A stretch of DNA of 45,587 nucleotides, taken from IMG/VR virus record IMGVR_UViG_3300007775_000014, positions 1-45,587 of that record, one strand, 5' to 3'. Below the pieces are notes generated by a model that did no database searches, was not told the DNA's origin, and worked only from the letters and a program-made list of their open reading frames with translations. This document shows, piece by piece, positions 16,865 through 22,936 of the stretch. The stretch comes from a virus. A program made the position numbers and the translations under genes. The first letter of the stretch is position 1, and each line of letters starts with the position of its first letter.

Positions 16865-17135
16865 CGGTTCCCTCCTCCTCGGCTAACGCTACGGCGCGGG
16901 AGAGGGCACAGAGCGCGATCGTCGCCTCCTCCACACTCACCATGACCTGCGCCATAGCACCCTCGAGCCGGAGCGCGACCCGGGTAAGGCGTTCGCGCTG
17001 AGCTGGGGTGAGATCACGCTCGACGCTCGCGGTCCACGCCGTCGCGGCCCGCGCGCGGCAAGCCAGACCGTGAACAAGCACGCATAGAGCGCCATAGACC
17101 GCCACCCCCATCATCACGCCAATCATCTCACCCAT
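16857..17135 (-). CDS. Small membrane protein (92 aa)
   Basis: The ATG at 17135, preceded by AAGGAGG, gives MGEMIGVMMGVAVYGALCVLVHGLACRA, an N-terminal membrane helix. A helical tail follows (RDLTPAQRERLTRVALRLEGAMAQVMVSVEEATIAL). It ends EGTDG, encoded by the ribosome binding site of the next gene. The overall layout resembles a small inner-membrane protein with a cytoplasmic helix. Function unknown. Confidence 0.72.
   Translation of the reverse strand: MGEMIGVMMGVAVYGALCVLVHGLACRARAATAWTASVERDLTPAQRERLTRVALRLEGAMAQVMVSVEEATIALCALSRAVALAEEEGTDG
16861..16876 (-). repeat. Repeated translation initiation sequence, copy 1 (EGTDG type)
   Basis: On the minus strand this reads GGAGGGAACCGATGGG. 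It serves as ribosome binding site and start of one gene while coding the terminal EGTDG of the gene before it. A second copy lies at 17132-17148. Confidence 0.7.
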
Positions 17136-17688
17136 CGGTTCCCTCCTTCGGGCGCGGGCGGACGGCATCCTCGTCGGCCGCCGTCCATTCATCTGTCACT
17201 GCCGCTTCGTCCCGGATGATGGCGTCGGCAAGAGGTTTCCCTTGCTCGGTTCCCTCCTCGGCGGCACGGTGCAGGACGGTACGCACGGCTTCGCGAATCG
17301 TTCCCTCGTAGTATTCCGCGCCCATGCCGTGACTTTCTTTAACAGCCTTCTCGATGGACCACATCGCCACTCGATGCAGCCTGTCTACGGCGCGGTCGAT
17401 GACGGCGCGGGTGTCTGTCGGTCGGGCCTCGGCGGGAGGCTGGGCGAGCAGGTTACGAATGCGCTGCTCGCACAGAGTGATCGCCTCTGCACGCGACTCG
17501 AAACCTCCCGCTCTCCATGCCGCACCCTCGTCGCGACAAATCTTCGCCGCGTCTTCAAGGGCCTGCGCCCGGACGGCTTGGCGAAGCTGCTCACTGGCCG
17601 CCGCCATCAGACTCCACCGCTCTTGTTTCGACTCCGGCTCACACGCATCAAGCAATGCCGCCAACATAGACTTGAGGGAATCACTCAT
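17128..17688 (-). CDS. Helical early protein of unknown function (186 aa)
   Basis: From the ATG at 17688 behind GAGGAGCC: MSDSLKSMLAALLDACEPESKQERW, then VRAQALEDAAKICRDEGAAWRAGG and LCEQRIRNLLAQPPAEA. Mostly helical with scattered cysteines. The segment from VRAQAL to LAQPPAEA resembles the end of the neighbouring gene, and a 29-base identical DNA repeat underlies it. The protein ends KEGTDG, encoded by the next gene's initiation sequence. No function recognised. Confidence 0.72.
   Translation of the reverse strand: MSDSLKSMLAALLDACEPESKQERWSLMAAASEQLRQAVRAQALEDAAKICRDEGAAWRAGGFESRAEAITLCEQRIRNLLAQPPAEARPTDTRAVIDRAVDRLHRVAMWSIEKAVKESHGMGAEYYEGTIREAVRTVLHRAAEEGTEQGKPLADAIIRDEAAVTDEWTAADEDAVRPRPKEGTDG
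17132..17148 (-). repeat. Repeated translation initiation sequence, copy 2 (EGTDG type)
   Basis: Minus strand AAGGAGGGAACCGATGG, matching copy 1 at 16861-16876. It starts the 92-aa membrane protein and codes the tail of the 186-aa protein. Confidence 0.7.
17424..17452 (-). repeat. 29-base direct repeat, copy 1
   Basis: Identical to 17708-17736 over 29 bases. Codes LLAQPPAEA inside the 186-aa gene. Confidence 0.85.
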
Positions 17689-18140
17689 GGGGTTGGCTCC
17701 TCTGGCGGGGCCTCGGCGGGAGGCTGGGCGAGCAGGGCGATCCGTTCGGCGCAGTCTTCCACCACCTGCTGAAGCGGTTCGGCCACCTGCTTGCTGTAGG
17801 CCACGAGATCGTCGAAGCCCTCTCTGAGGGCCTGCGCCCGGACGGCGGCCACCTGCGGACGACAGTTCCACGCAGCGCTGGCAATCTCCGCGCTTGCAAT
17901 CGTCGGCCCGACGGCGCCGCATTCATCACACTCAACGGCGTATATCACCTGGCTGGCGACTCGCTGGCGTTCGTTGAGGGAAACCTCGCCGCCGCAAAAC
18001 GGGCAGGTTTGTAGCGACTCACTCATGTCGTTGGCTCCTCCGGTGGGGGCGCCAGGCTTGGCCACCTCTTTCCCCTTCTTGAGAGATGCCTTCAGGGCCT
18101 CCATCAGATCGACGACCTTGTTCTCCTTCGGATCACTCAT
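17685..18140 (-). CDS. Lar-like zinc ribbon protein with N-terminal extension (151 aa; internal start 18026)
   Basis: The segment MSESLQTCPFCGGEVSLNERQ, then VECDECGAVGPTIASAEIASAAWNCR, matches the Lar restriction-alleviation / zinc-ribbon pattern (CPFCGG, CxxCGxxGP, AxxxWN). In lambdoid phages Lar modulates host restriction. The same frame extends upstream to an ATG at 18140, adding MSDPKENKVVDLMEALKASL and a Lys-rich linker. Both 18140 and 18026 have strong GGAGGAGCC ribosome binding sites, so a long and a short (113 aa) form may both be made, or an older gene has fused. The C-terminus EEPTP is coded by the next initiation site. Confidence 0.75.
   Translation of the reverse strand: MSDPKENKVVDLMEALKASLKKGKEVAKPGAPTGGANDMSESLQTCPFCGGEVSLNERQRVASQVIYAVECDECGAVGPTIASAEIASAAWNCRPQVAAVRAQALREGFDDLVAYSKQVAEPLQQVVEDCAERIALLAQPPAEAPPEEPTP
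17708..17736 (-). repeat. 29-base direct repeat, copy 2
   Basis: Identical to 17424-17452. Codes LLAQPPAEA at the end of the Lar-like gene; 284 bases from copy 1. Confidence 0.85.
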
Positions 18141-18337
18141 GGGGTTGGCTCCTCCGGAGGTGGCGAGGCGTCGCCCTCCTCCAACGTCACTTCGTAGCTC
18201 ACACCACCACCATAACTCGGCTTGCGCTCCTCTACGCCCGTCACGTTGTGCTTGCCTGTCAATTGCCCATCGAAGTAGGCTTGTAGCGCTACTAGGACGG
18301 TCGCCTTCGTGATCTCTAGCTTCGTCGTGCCTTTCAC
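18137..18337 (-). CDS. Small protein of unknown function (66 aa)
   Basis: The GTG at 18337 overlaps the previous stop. It reads MKGTTKLEITKATVLVALQAYFDGQ, a strand-helix unit, then VTGVEERKPSYGGGVSYEVTLEEG. It ends ASPPPEEPTP, where EEPTP is written by the next ribosome binding site. Compact alpha/beta character. No family recognised. Confidence 0.72.
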   Translation of the reverse strand: MKGTTKLEITKATVLVALQAYFDGQLTGKHNVTGVEERKPSYGGGVSYEVTLEEGDASPPPEEPTP

Positions 18338-18708
18338 GTTTCGTCCTCCGGTGGGGGTGAGGCCAGGCTGGCGAGGATGGCCGACGAGACTTCAGGCGCT
18401 GCATGGGTTGGAAGGACCGGGTTGGGGCCGCCGTCGATCACCAGTCCATCCGCCCGCTGGTGCCAAATTCGGTTGAGCGCCCATTCCAGCGTGTACGCCA
18501 CCAGCGCCTCGTCCGTGGTCCGTTCGTTCTCCTCCCGCAACACGGCGGTGGCGCGGGCGACCTCGGCGGCGATGGCCTCGCGCAACTGCGTCCGTGCCGC
18601 GTCCAGTCGTTGCACCTGCCGAGTCGATGGGCCAACCGTCGCATACGAGGTGCTGAGGGAATGCTGAGCGCCCCCGAATTCGTCGATGGCGGCGTCGATG
18701 GTTGTCAT
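18334..18708 (-). CDS. Helical protein of unknown function (124 aa)
   Basis: The ATG at 18708 behind AGGAGG gives MTTIDAAIDEFGGAQHSLSTSYATVG. A long helix follows (RQVQRLDAARTQLREAIAAEVARATAVLREENERTTDEAL), then ALNRIWHQRADGLVIDGG. The end, LASPPPEDET, resembles the tail of the next gene. Unknown function; probably an early-expressed accessory gene. Confidence 0.72.
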   Translation of the reverse strand: MTTIDAAIDEFGGAQHSLSTSYATVGPSTRQVQRLDAARTQLREAIAAEVARATAVLREENERTTDEALVAYTLEWALNRIWHQRADGLVIDGGPNPVLPTHAAPEVSSAILASLASPPPEDET

Positions 18709-18986
18709 AGTGCCTCCTGCTGGTCGAGCCCGAGGGCGGACCGGACGGCCGGCCACGTGACGTAGCTATACGGGCTGTTGCGCTGCGCCTTCGCTACCAC
18801 CTCCGGGCCGGCTTCGTTGAGGATGGCCCGGACCAGCCGGTCGGCGCATGCACCGCAGGCTCCCGCTTCCTCACACGCCAGTAAATCAGGATCGCGCGAC
18901 ACGTCCTTGCATCCGTGGCAGGCTTCGGTGTGGCAGATCGTTTCCCGCAGTCTCGCGGCGAGCGGGTCCGTGGGTCGCTCACTCAT
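18705..18986 (-). CDS. Cysteine-rich zinc-binding protein (93 aa)
   Basis: From the ATG at 18986, MSERPTDPLAARLRETI leads into CHTEACHGCKDVSRDPDLLACEEAGACGACADR, with eight Cys and two His within about 35 residues. That is enough for two zinc sites. The second half contains SPYSYVTWPAVRSALGLD. No specific family recognised. Its start shares TIR and MSERPT with the adenine methyltransferase gene next to it, suggesting local duplication of the initiation region. Confidence 0.75.
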   Translation of the reverse strand: MSERPTDPLAARLRETICHTEACHGCKDVSRDPDLLACEEAGACGACADRLVRAILNEAGPEVVAKAQRNSPYSYVTWPAVRSALGLDQQEAL

Positions 18987-19516
18987 CGGGGCACGCTCCA
19001 CCCTACAAGTTTCGTTGTGTCCCCCGGATTCGGCGCCCCGTCCCACACGACTACGCACGAATCGCACCCCATCGTGAACCGAGGCCTGGTGCCGTCCGGT
19101 CGCAAGAAGCGAATCCGCTTGCGAACGCACCGTACCTCGGCGGCGTCCCCGATCACGCACTCGTGCCACCATGCTGCCCGGCAACGGAACGGGATTAGGG
19201 CCACCACCAACTTGCCGAGCATCGCTTCGGCGTGCGCCCGCCGGACAAATGGCTCCAGTTGCCGCCCGTAGGGGGGATTTAACCATACCCGAATCCCTGG
19301 CCATTCGACGCCGCGAAGCGCATCCGTGAGATACCTCGGAAGCCGCGCTGTTTCCGCGTCGGCTGCCGCGTCAAGGTCGAAGTCAAACTCGGCGTGGAGT
19401 GGGTCGAAAATCTCTGGTGGCGTGACCCAACGATCCGAGGAAGCCGCAGCGCTGGGCCGGAAACCGGGGCTCAGGGGCTCACGGTCGCCGATCTCAAGCG
19501 TCGGTCGCTCACTCAT
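18983..19516 (-). CDS. dam: Phage Dam-type DNA N6-adenine methyltransferase (177 aa)
   Basis: It methylates adenine in DNA. Residues 30-40 (WVTPPEIFDPL), FDFDLDAAAD at 44-53 and the catalytic NPPY motif at 80-83 (VWLNPPYGRQLEPFVRRA) match the short phage Dam family. VALIPFRCRAAWWHECV and IRFLRPDG follow in the usual order. A complete short enzyme at 177 aa. The start at 19516 is shared in style with the Cys-rich gene next door. It likely protects phage DNA from restriction. Confidence 0.92.
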   Translation of the reverse strand: MSERPTLEIGDREPLSPGFRPSAAASSDRWVTPPEIFDPLHAEFDFDLDAAADAETARLPRYLTDALRGVEWPGIRVWLNPPYGRQLEPFVRRAHAEAMLGKLVVALIPFRCRAAWWHECVIGDAAEVRCVRKRIRFLRPDGTRPRFTMGCDSCVVVWDGAPNPGDTTKLVGWSVPR

Positions 19517-19643
19517 CGGGGGCTCCCGGCTGGCCGTCCCGGTCCTCCCGACGCACACGCCGCCACTCGCTCATGAACAACGCGAGCCCGAGCAGCGCCG
19601 CCAGCACGCTCCGAAGTGGATCATACACCGGGCCGGTCATCAT
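19509..19643 (-). CDS. Tiny membrane protein (44 aa)
   Basis: MMTGPVYDPLRSVLAALLGLALFMSEWRRVRRED has one clear membrane helix followed by a basic stretch. GGAGGAGGG precedes the start. It overlaps RusA by 4 bases and the Dam gene by 8. Function unknown. Confidence 0.65.
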   Translation of the reverse strand: MMTGPVYDPLRSVLAALLGLALFMSEWRRVRREDRDGQPGAPDE

Positions 19644-20110
19644 CTTGGGCCCTCCTCCTGCCCCAATCCGGGCAGGCTCAGGGGCGTTCCGCCGAGGGGC
19701 AGCACCGTCACCGCCACGCTCACACGCACGCCGTAAGTCTTCTCGATCTGCTGCCGGCACACCTGGCTGTCGTCCCGCCACACCACGCCCGTCATCCCAT
19801 CCTCCACGCCGCGGGTCAGCTTGGTGAGATCAGGCTTAACGATGGGCGCCGCCGGCGCATGGCGCCGGAGCTCGCCCCGCGTGGTGACGTGGCTCTTGGG
19901 GCGCACCATCGTAAACAGGAGTCGGAGCTCGAGCGGGCCCTCGAGCAGCGGCCGGCCCGCCATCACCCGGCCCGCCTCCTGCGCCACACGTTTCTTCCAG
20001 TCGCCATAGCCCGGGCGCTCCGGCCGGACGAATGTCGTCCCGTCCTTGCGCCGGCCGATGGTCTTGCTGCCGCCGCTGACGGCGCTTCCGTAGAGCTTGA
20101 AGGCGATCAT
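19640..20110 (-). CDS. rusA: RusA-like Holliday junction resolvase (156 aa)
   Basis: It cuts four-way junctions formed during replication and recombination, which helps packaging. The N-terminus MIAFKLYGSAVSGGSKT matches the RusA opening strand. The conserved active-site region KPDLTKLTRGVEDGMTGVVWRDDSQV (about residues 91-116) carries the three acidic residues of RusA (KPD, EDG, DDS). QIEKTYG closes the fold. The ATG at 20110 overlaps the upstream stop. Basic residues in between fit DNA binding. Confidence 0.93.
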   Translation of the reverse strand: MIAFKLYGSAVSGGSKTIGRRKDGTTFVRPERPGYGDWKKRVAQEAGRVMAGRPLLEGPLELRLLFTMVRPKSHVTTRGELRRHAPAAPIVKPDLTKLTRGVEDGMTGVVWRDDSQVCRQQIEKTYGVRVSVAVTVLPLGGTPLSLPGLGQEEGPR

Positions 20111-20454
20111 GCGGCCGGACCCACAATCGGCGAGGCGGGCGCCGCCTCGGCCGGGGGCTCGATGAGCTGGAAGATCGATTCCCGCGGCACCGGGAGCAGC
20201 TCGAGCGTGCCGTCCTCGTGCTGGCCGACGGCCACGCCCAGCCGGCCCTGGCGCACGAGCTCCATGAACAGGGCGAGCGTCACCCGCGGCGGCGGCGGTT
20301 GCTCGGTCTTCACATAGGCCTCCCGGATGAGTCCGCCCACGCCCGTCCGCCAGCGCATGCGGAGCGCGAGTACCTCGGGGTAGGCGATGTCGCCGGGTAG
20401 ATAGGCGACCAGCGGATACACGGTGGACTTGATGGGTCCAACGGGTGGCGTCAT
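20107..20454 (-). CDS. Protein of unknown function next to RusA (115 aa)
   Basis: MTPPVGPIKSTVYPLVAYLPGDIAYPEVLALRMRWRTG, then VTLALFMELVRQGRLGVAVGQHEDGTLELLPVP and a Pro/Ala-rich end. Alpha/beta in character. It overlaps RusA and HNH genes by 4 bases each. No family recognised. Probably part of the DNA metabolism operon. Confidence 0.72.
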   Translation of the reverse strand: MTPPVGPIKSTVYPLVAYLPGDIAYPEVLALRMRWRTGVGGLIREAYVKTEQPPPPRVTLALFMELVRQGRLGVAVGQHEDGTLELLPVPRESIFQLIEPPAEAAPASPIVGPAA

Positions 20455-20876
20455 GTGAACTCCTTGGAGCCAGCCGGCGGGTTAGCAGGCCGCCGCGGGT
20501 TCCCGAAACCGCCGTCGCAGCTGGCCGTTTTCCGGTCATGGCATGGTTTGCACCGGGACAGGAGGTTGTCCCAGGCGAAGGTGAGCTCGGGATGGGTGCG
20601 CCAGGGGAGGACGTGGTCGACGATCGTCGCGCGGGCCATCCCGCACTCCTGGCACAATGGATCGGCCTTCAGCTTCTTGGCGCGGAGCCCGAGCCAGCGA
20701 CGCGAGCTATACAACCCCCTCCCCGGGTCATTTTGGCGTCGTGCGTCGACGGCCCGCTTCCGGGTCAGCTCGTCGAGCTCGGCATGGCGCGCGTGCGCGG
20801 GACAGTAGCGCCCATGCCGGATGAGCTCGGGGCAGCCTGGCCGGTGGCACGGGTGCAGGGCGCGCTGTCGGCTCAT
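20451..20876 (-). CDS. HNH endonuclease (141 aa)
   Basis: It resembles HK97 gp74-type HNH enzymes that assist terminase. The zinc knuckle is C75xxC78 plus C109xxC112. The HNH core is DHVLPW at 87-92 (Asp87-His88), Asn104 in WDNLLSRC, and CHDRK at 112-116. A basic N-terminal zone (CHRPGCPELIRHGRYCPAH) adds another Cys/His cluster. It is separated from the terminase genes by about 6.5 kb, unlike HK97. The TGATG overlap places it in the same operon as the zinc protein upstream. Confidence 0.9.
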   Translation of the reverse strand: MSRQRALHPCHRPGCPELIRHGRYCPAHARHAELDELTRKRAVDARRQNDPGRGLYSSRRWLGLRAKKLKADPLCQECGMARATIVDHVLPWRTHPELTFAWDNLLSRCKPCHDRKTASCDGGFGNPRRPANPPAGSKEFT

Positions 20877-21112
20877 CAAGCTCTCGAGCGACGGAAGTGA
20901 TCGGCCTCGGGACAGGTGCCATAGTGCGAGACCCCGACCCCCGGCTTGCGCGAGCTCGGTGGCCGGCAGTTCTCGTCGGCTGCGCAGTCGATGGGCATGA
21001 GCTTGCCGTTGCGCCGGGGACTGCTGACGAAGTAGATCGTCGCCGGGCACCGCTCGCACGACCGGCTGAACGTGCCGACCGGCACCTGCACGTACACCGG
21101 GCCGCGCGTCAC
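20876..21112 (-). CDS. Small zinc-binding protein (78 aa)
   Basis: The GTG at 21112 overlaps the upstream TGA. It reads MTRGPVYVQVPVGTFSRSCERCPATIYFV, then RRNGKLMPIDCAADENC and VSHYGTCPEADHFR. The spacing of CxxC, C and C/H suits a zinc ribbon, a type common in phage genomes and often annotated only as hypothetical. Function unknown. Confidence 0.7.
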   Translation of the reverse strand: MTRGPVYVQVPVGTFSRSCERCPATIYFVSSPRRNGKLMPIDCAADENCRPPSSRKPGVGVSHYGTCPEADHFRRSRA

Positions 21113-21297
21113 GACGACCGCACCTGCGGCAGTTCGAACTGGTCGCCCACGAAGACAAGGACGCGGTGGCGGTCCGCCGGCTCCAGGGGGAGCAGCGCCC
21201 CGATCACGTTCACGAGGGCCCGCGTCTCGGGGTGGTCGAGCGCGGTGCGGATGCGGGTCGCTTCCTGGCGATCGGTGACCTCGATGGAGGCTTTCAT
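21109..21297 (-). CDS. Small protein of unknown function (62 aa)
   Basis: MKASIEVTDRQEATRIRTALDHPETRALVNVIGALLPLE is a strand followed by helices, ending FVGDQFELPQVRSS. A GGGAGGTG site precedes the ATG at 21297. It overlaps both neighbours by 4 bases. No function recognised. Confidence 0.72.
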   Translation of the reverse strand: MKASIEVTDRQEATRIRTALDHPETRALVNVIGALLPLEPADRHRVLVFVGDQFELPQVRSS

Positions 21298-21764
21298 GCC
21301 GCACCTCCCGTTGGCGCCAGCTCGCCCTGCGTGGAGCGCGCCGCCGCGAGCCCGAACCGCCGCTGCAGCGTCACGAGGGCCGCCCGCCGCTGGGCGGTGC
21401 TCTCTGTCTGGTGCTCGAGATGCTGTTCCTGGCGTTCGAGCTCCTCGAGCCGACCCGCCAGCAAGCCGATGGCCAGGCGGCAGGTGCGGTGGAGCGACGG
21501 CGCCACCCGGAGCTCCACGGGGACGCCGGCGGTCTGCGGGATGGCCTCCTGCGCCGGGTCGGTCGGCTTCGGCTCGAGCTGCTTGAGCAGCGTCTTGAGC
21601 TCCTCGAGATCGAGGGTGAACTGGTCGAGGTCGGCCGAGTTGCGTTCGAGCGAGGCGTCGAGCCGGCGGGCATTCTTGGCGGTGCCGGCGAGGAGCGGCA
21701 AGGCCAGCCGGAGCTCGAGCGCTTCGGGGAGAGTGAGGACGACAACGGCGAGGGCAGTGGTCAC
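21294..21764 (-). CDS. Coiled-coil early protein (156 aa)
   Basis: The GTG at 21764, behind GAAGGAGCG, gives MTTALAVVVLTLPEALELRLALPLLAG. Long charged helices follow (ERNSADLDQFTLDLEELKTLLKQLE; RLEELERQEQHLEHQTESTAQRRAALVTLQRRFG). An in-frame ATG at 21845 is an alternative start, adding 27 residues. It is the first gene after the dyad-containing noncoding region and may be directly controlled by it. No family recognised. Confidence 0.7.
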   Translation of the reverse strand: MTTALAVVVLTLPEALELRLALPLLAGTAKNARRLDASLERNSADLDQFTLDLEELKTLLKQLEPKPTDPAQEAIPQTAGVPVELRVAPSLHRTCRLAIGLLAGRLEELERQEQHLEHQTESTAQRRAALVTLQRRFGLAAARSTQGELAPTGGAA

Positions 21765-21873
21765 GGACGACGCTCCTTCGAGTGGGATGGTGTGACGAGG
21801 CTTGCGGGAATAGCGGCGTCGGACGCAGCGCGCCGAAGACGGCATGCGCCCTTCTTCTTTAACGTTGAGTTCC

Positions 21874-21919
21874 TCCCCCCTTCTGTTTCCGTCTAGGAAC
21901 TGCGTCCCAGAAGGGGGGA
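21874..21919. repeat. 12-base perfect inverted repeat
   Basis: TCCCCCCTTCTG at 21874-21885 pairs with CAGAAGGGGGGA at 21908-21919 across a 22-base loop. It could form a hairpin in the leader or be a protein site. Confidence 0.6.
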
Positions 21920-22035
21920 AACATTCATTCAACAGCCTCAACTGCTGTATCGGGGAACTACTTTGGATCAGTGAACTTAGCGTAGTACCGGAACCCTCCC
22001 CCCTACCCCCCTCCCGCAAAAGGCAAATCGGCGTG

Positions 22036-22061
22036 GATTGTACGCTCGGCAGCGTAGAATC
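22036..22061. promoter_or_regulatory. 26-base dyad, site 1
   Basis: GATTGTACG, 8-base spacer, CGTAGAATC. One mismatch from perfect symmetry of the arms. Start-to-start distance to site 2 is 35 bases. Confidence 0.75.
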
Positions 22062-22070
22062 CGAGGGCGC

Positions 22071-22096
22071 GATTGTACGTGCTGCAGCGTACAATC
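22071..22096. promoter_or_regulatory. 26-base dyad, site 2 (perfect arms)
   Basis: GATTGTACG, 8-base spacer, CGTACAATC: perfect 9-base inverted arms. The arm contains TACAAT, close to a minus-10 element. Confidence 0.8.
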
Positions 22097-22106
22097 GTGG
22101 GGGCGT

Positions 22107-22132
22107 GATACTACGCCAGGGCGCGTAGAATC
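22107..22132. promoter_or_regulatory. 26-base dyad, site 3
   Basis: GATACTACG, 8-base spacer, CGTAGAATC. Start-to-start distance to site 2 is 36 bases. It ends 6 bases from the stop of the winged-helix gene. Confidence 0.75.
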
Positions 22133-22138
22133 CGGGGC

Positions 22139-22582
22139 TCATCGGGGCCGCCGTCCGATCGTCGCGCCGAGGCGCTGCACCTCGGCCTTTGCTTGCTCGA
22201 CGAACGATGGCGGCTCGGCCGCCGCGGGCTGTTGAAGCAGGGTGTCGAGCCGCCGGGACAAGGCAAGGATGCTCGTGTCTGGAACCCGGCGCCCGGTCGG
22301 CTCGCACCCCGCCGGCAGCCTGACAAACCAAGATACGCCGCGGGTTGCGCCCTCGCTAGCCAGCAGCCCGTACTGCCGCAGCTGCTGCCGGGCCGTCTCC
22401 ACGGTGCGCTCGCTCAACGCGAGCCGAGCGCCCAGGGCCCGCGCCGTCGCGAAGCACCCACGGCCGTCACCCCGGTCGAGGAGCCGGATGCTCTCGTACA
22501 CGAGTTTGTGCACGAGCGTCGGCGTCCGGGCCGCCCACACCACCCGGGTCCAGCTCATCGGCGGTTCCGTGCCTCGGGCCAT
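22139..22582 (-). CDS. Winged-helix DNA-binding protein, possible replication initiator or regulator (147 aa)
   Basis: MSWTRVVWAARTPTLVHKLVYESIRLLDRGDGRGCFATARALGARLALSERTVETARQQLRQYGLLASEG is a helix followed by a winged HTH (recognition segment LSERTVETARQQL). It is similar in style to helix-turn-helix replication or replisome-organiser proteins of phages. VSWFVRLP forms the wing. The C-terminal half is a helical tail. The three dyads lie directly downstream of its stop, so it is the best candidate to bind them. The start may be 22582 or the ATG at 22558. Confidence 0.78.
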   Translation of the reverse strand: MARGTEPPMSWTRVVWAARTPTLVHKLVYESIRLLDRGDGRGCFATARALGARLALSERTVETARQQLRQYGLLASEGATRGVSWFVRLPAGCEPTGRRVPDTSILALSRRLDTLLQQPAAAEPPSFVEQAKAEVQRLGATIGRRPR

Positions 22583-22591
22583 GGCGGCGCG

Positions 22592-22936
22592 CTAGCCGCA
22601 GCTCGAGACGGCCATCCAGCGGATGCGGCGTCGGCCCGCGCGCTGCACCTGCTGGTCGCTCTTCGTGACCAGCCCGGCCTGGCAGAGTTCCCAGCGCCGC
22701 GGGCGCACGGTCGCCTCGCTCAGGCTCAAGACCTCGGCCAGCTCGCAATCGGCCATCGGCCGGGTTCGCAGCAAGGCAAGAACGCGCCGGCGCAGGCGAG
22801 TGGTCGCGCTGTCGGCCGCCGTCCGGCGGTAGCTCTCCCGGCTGGTCTCCCGCGTCCGTTGCGGTCGAGTGGGAGCGGGCGGCACCGCGCGGGCGGAGGT
22901 GGCCGCCGCGAAGTCGAAGGGGAGTTGGCCCGTCAT
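22592..22936 (-). CDS. Winged-helix DNA-binding protein (114 aa)
   Basis: It begins MTGQLPFDFAAATSARAVPP, then an Arg-rich linker. The HTH domain is RRVLALLRTRPMADCELAEVLSLSEATVRPRRWELCQAGLV, typical of small phage winged-helix proteins with TVRPRR in the recognition helix, followed by RRIRWMAV. It overlaps the recombination gene by 4 bases. It probably regulates transcription or recombination. Confidence 0.82.
   Translation of the reverse strand: MTGQLPFDFAAATSARAVPPAPTRPQRTRETSRESYRRTAADSATTRLRRRVLALLRTRPMADCELAEVLSLSEATVRPRRWELCQAGLVTKSDQQVQRAGRRRIRWMAVSSCG

Larger units (their letters stand above)
21765..22138. other. Noncoding control region, candidate origin or promoter
   Basis: 374 bases without a convincing gene, the longest gap in the window. 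Its middle (about 21850-22030) is less GC-rich than the rest and contains purine-rich tracts. It holds a 12-base inverted repeat and three 26-base dyads (separate entries). The position just after a winged-helix gene and before an early operon fits an operator/promoter or a replication origin. Confidence 0.65.

Noticed and set aside
17689-17922. Longer starts for the 17128, 17685, 18334, 18705 and 18983 genes
   Set aside because: Extensions are shadow-like Arg/Gly/Pro sequence, and each internal start has a strong ribosome binding site and couples to the previous stop.
18027-18140. A truncated phage Ku protein
   Set aside because: Only a short stretch similar to the Ku tail is present, with no Ku core, so no Ku function is claimed.
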